This document shows, piece by piece, positions 61,019 to 64,000 of a stretch of 64,000 nt of DNA. The notes beneath the pieces were generated by a model that worked only from the letters and a program-made list of their open reading frames with translations, searched no databases and was not told where the DNA came from. The position numbers and the translations under genes were made by a program. How positions within the stretch are numbered: position 1 is the first letter of the stretch; each line of letters opens with the position of its first letter. The DNA comes from Dillenia suffruticosa (lineage: Eukaryota > Streptophyta > Magnoliopsida > Dilleniales > Dilleniaceae), in assembly GCA_033439265.1 (NCBI GenBank), contig JAVTVX010000016.1:3852501-3916500 (forward strand), in the 5' to 3' direction.

Positions 61019-62008
61019 TTAGTATGGTTAGATTTACTACTGTCGTTAATTTAAAACTGCACTTTGCTCCCATGTGTCATCAATTTTACTATGTTACCCC
61101 TTATTCTCGTTTTTCTCCATCTTTATCCCCCCCCCCCCCCCAAAAAAAAAACCCGCTTTTTTCTTTTCTGTTAGTACGGGTGACTTGCACATATGCGAAG
61201 GTAAAGGACATCCCTATCGGCGGAAATTAGATGGGACAAATTAGTAACAGAAAGGAAAAAGTGGCAAAAATTGGTAGTACACGGAAATGAAGTGGTAGTT
61301 CCGAAATTACAACACGGTTAAGGTTTAATCAATAAAATCACGAAATTAAGGATGCCTAACCCTTGATATTAATAATAATTAATGACATCAGCGAGTTTAG
61401 TGGCAAAAAGGTTCTCACACCCATAATCTCGTCTACGGCCACCCAGTATGGGCCAAACAATAAGGGTAGCCCACATCACTCACCAGGGCACTAGAGCCGT
61501 TAATCAACACCGTCGCTTGATCTAGCCACCCTCTTTGTTTTTTTATTTTTTTAGTTATATAACGATTTGAACATAAAATCATTAAATTAGAGAGAAAGAT
61601 TTGTACCGTTAGATTATTTTTTTAGGAACGATCTAACCACTCTCACTGCTCATTTAATCAGATTGTTTTAATTTCTTTGTATTTTTGCTTTCCTTTTTTG
61701 GGGGGAGGGGAGTAAAAATTAGTGAGACGTGAACACCATAGACCCACGACCTCTTTAGCACTAAGTTATTTTAATCGATATTTCAATTTTAAATTTAGAG
61801 AACAGAAAAATGGATCTGAGAGAGTAAATTGCTAAATTAGGCATATAACTACTTAATTTGAACTAATTCAATTTTCAAATATCAGTGATCAAGTATGAAA
61901 TATAATGAATTATATAAAAACAATTTTTTATTATTCCATGTTTCCAATTGCTTTAATTAAACCTCAGAATACTCCACTTTGGTAGTAAGTAAGATTTTGG
62001 AACATTGA
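61019..62008. other. Intergenic sequence 3' of the DEFL gene
   Basis: A C13-A9 run near 61128-61150, and a less A+T-rich patch at 61425-61530 without recognised content. No gene. Confidence 0.5.
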
Positions 62009-62193
62009 TCAACCACAAATTATGTCACACTGGCAAGTATGTAGGTGGGTTGACTCAGTAGTGCAAGAGCATTTATGTGGCTGTGAGTTTTCTCCGAACT
62101 CTTTTTCAAATTGAAGTTTGCATTCCTTAACGCTAACGCATGATCCTCCAAATTGGAGCCAACGGGTACAATAATATTGAAGGTTTGCTCCTC
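62009..62193 (-). CDS. DEFL exon 2 (mature peptide)
   Basis: 185 nt encoding GGANLQYYCTRW to the final CDIICG and TGA. Carries all eight cysteines. Confidence 0.85.
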
Positions 62194-62679
62194 CTGCAAC
62201 CCAAAAACATTAATTAAAAAAAAAAATCAGAATTTAATGCTATATTTCATTTTTTGATTCAACAAAATAATAATAAAAAAAAGATTATTTAGTACAATAA
62301 CTCATCTGGATATAACCATAAGAAGGTAAAATTATATAGAATACTAACTGACAGTTGATCTATTGAGATGAGATGTTAGTTCCATTAACTAAGATTTAGA
62401 TTCGAAATTAGAAAATAAAAAAATAATTATGCTAGGACAGTGCCCATAAATAGAGTCCTCTGCAGATGTTTAAAGTGGATTAGTCGTAATATAGTTCAAG
62501 ATATTATGTATAGAATTATGACTTCTTGGTAATACGATCATCTTTATTTATAAATAAAATAATAACTTATATTAAATTAGTATTTGGAGTGTAAAAGGAA
62601 AAAAAATACCTTGAGAAAAGACCTTGGGAGTCGATGTAAAGACCACAGAGAGCACAAGGAGGAAACCAAACAGCTTCAT
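62009..62679 (-). CDS. Secreted defensin-like cysteine-rich peptide (2 exons)
   Basis: Minus-strand exons are 62610-62679 and 62009-62193, joined after CAAG|GTATTT and TTGCAG, giving 84 residues and a TGA stop at 62009-62011. Residues 1-22 (MKLFGFLLVLSVVF...) are a signal peptide. The mature part of about 61 residues has eight cysteines at 32, 42, 48, 65, 67, 77, 79 and 83, spaced C-x9-C-x5-C-x16-C-x-C-x9-C-x-C-x3-C. The intron just after the signal-peptide codons, the small size and the CxC...CxC pattern fit the DEFL/SCR-like family of secreted, disulfide-bonded peptides. Members act in antimicrobial defence or in signalling such as pollen-pistil recognition; which applies here is unknown. 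No lesion is seen. Confidence 0.85.
62610..62679 (-). CDS. DEFL exon 1 (signal peptide)
   Basis: 70 nt: 23 codons plus one base. The ATG at 62677-62679 is the first in the leader. Confidence 0.85.
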
Positions 62680-62782
62680 GATTAACCTTTGCTTCAAGAA
62701 TTTCTGTTTGCTACGATTATTGTAGGAATGGTTTTAGCTGCAATATTGACGGTGGTGTGTACTGTGGCCTACCCAATGGCTA

Positions 62783-62789
62783 ATTTATA
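62783..62789 (-). promoter_or_regulatory. TATA box of the DEFL gene
   Basis: TATAAAT on the minus strand, about 104 bases before the ATG, with a CCATTGGG motif just downstream. Gives a plausible leader of 60-75 bases. Confidence 0.6.
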
Positions 62790-62794
62790 TTCAT

Positions 62795-64000
62795 ACCCAA
62801 ATATAAACTTTGGGGAAAAAACTTGATGAGCATGATATAAATGGGAAATAATTTAAATCAAAATTCTTCTAAAGATGGATGTATAGATTTAGATGAGAAA
62901 ATAGGGTAAAATAATAATAATAAATCTTATAATTTATTCTTTATTTGTAACTGAACTAGCTTAATATTATTATATTCTTTATTTATAATATTTATCGGTT
63001 ATTAATCAGTAATATTTATCAACCATTAGTGCATCACTTCTCATTTAAGAATAATAAAATAGTTATTTTAAAAGAGAATAAAGAATAAATATTATGCCCT
63101 CTGTATATTACTAAGATTTAAATAAAATAGTTAAAGTTGTTATTATTTATTAGCATAGATTTTATTTTGCCTTGGAGAGCAGAACTCGTGGAGGTGAGGA
63201 GGGACCGACGGCCCTAATTTCCTCGAAGTGCTTTGGCTTGCACTTATTATTGGGTTTAATTAGTAGGAGTTTATCATTATTTGAAACGTGATATTCAATA
63301 TATGATTTTTTTTAGAAAGTAATTCTTCCTGCTATCACTTGTCACATTAAAAAAAAAAAAAAAAAAGTTGTGCCGAAGCTTTTCTTATATTGGCCAAATT
63401 AAGAGATTTCTCAATGGTGCTCGCAAAGGAGCTGTCTGGCTCGGTGAAAAGCACTTCCTAAATAGTTGTTTCTCCTTACAAAACTTAAGAGACGGTCAAC
63501 CAAATAATAAAATTATCGAAAAAAATTATCTTTAACAATCAATAGAATAATTTATATATATATATATATATATATGGTTAACGTCGCTAATTTCCACATG
63601 ACAACATACTGTGACCAAAAATAGAAGAACCATCATTGATTGTTTCTCCTCTTTAGTATGCACTTTCAAATTTTAGCATACTTAAAACAGGATGGTGCGA
63701 TGACTTCTAAAGGTAGACAGGGAGAAGTTGGGATTTCTCAGATGCACTTGGTCTTCGGCTTCGCAACAAAATCAAATATATGGTCCACCTACCCAATCCA
63801 TTTCCAATCTCACTTGAGAATTTAGTGATTTTGGGAATATGAAGTAGAGATGTCAAAATCCTTCTTTTTATGGGCACTTTCTCCTTTGCATAGGGTGCAT
63901 GCGGTTAGTCCTACTTTGCATGGGCTAATTTTTCTCTTGCATGTAATAAGTCATGAATAAGCATTTGTCTCCTATGAGCTACATTCTCTTGACGCAGACA
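62795..64000. other. Right-end intergenic sequence
   Basis: No gene is supported. 63640-63825 is open on the plus strand but has no recognisable family. An A-run lies at about 63350-63366. Confidence 0.5.
63552..63575 (+). repeat. (TA)n microsatellite
   Basis: An uninterrupted alternating TA tract of about 12 units. Confidence 0.9.

Noticed and set aside
63640..63825. 61-codon plus-strand frame
   Set aside because: No family resemblance, no splice or promoter context, and of a length expected by chance in 64 kb.
1..64000. CRISPR arrays, operons or other prokaryotic systems
   Set aside because: The sequence is plainly plant nuclear DNA. The repeat arrays lack conserved repeat-spacer structure and no cas-like or operon organisation exists.

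Overview
The window is nuclear DNA of a flowering plant. The evidence is spliced genes with GT-AG introns, Ty1-copia elements primed by initiator Met-tRNA, an Au-type SINE, RTE-clade LINEs, a PIF/Harbinger element and a secreted defensin-like peptide gene. It is A+T-rich and dominated by decayed transposons. I cannot name the species; the large TE-filled introns would suit a woody dicot or magnoliid.

Only two host genes are supported. (1) A 12-exon plus-strand gene (coding 13490-46056, 1081 codons by my reconstruction) encodes a nuclear protein ending in two tandem BRCT domains, a DNA-damage-response architecture. All exon phases join. A canonical E2F site (TTTCCCGC on the minus strand) lies about 40 bases before the ATG. 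Introns 3 and 6 have each grown to about 10 kb by TE insertion: a LINE with an 18-bp target duplication and a minus-strand copia in intron 3; a LINE, a gypsy-like remnant and a nested younger copia in intron 6. Just before exon 7 a 100-bp duplication has made a decoy exon start whose splice acceptor is destroyed. (2) A two-exon minus-strand gene (62009-62679) encodes an 84-residue pre-peptide with a signal sequence and eight cysteines, a defensin-like (DEFL/SCRL-type) peptide.

Layout: 1-2.3 kb, unclassified repeats with local duplications. 2.35-2.8 kb, LINE RT fragment. 2.8-3.8 kb, degenerate CTCTCTAAA-type array, whose reverse-complement counterpart lies at 12.6-13.3 kb. 3.8-7.5 kb, decayed copia carrying a MITE. 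7.7-8.7 kb, diverged direct repeat. 9.55-11.35 kb, probable LTR full of GTCGAC motifs. 13.4-46.2 kb, the BRCT gene. 49.1-52.1 kb, non-autonomous LTR element containing a small SINE. 52.1-57.3 kb, two head-to-tail RTE LINE 5' regions, each with about 220-bp monomers and a tRNA-Ile(AAU)-like pseudogene; one carries a solo LTR absent from the other. 57.5-61.0 kb, PIF/Harbinger remnant. 61-64 kb, DEFL gene and unassigned sequence.

All assignments come from reading the sequence by eye; no searches were run. Exon joins rest on splice-site consensus, phase and family resemblance. TE boundaries are firm where target duplications are quoted and approximate elsewhere.
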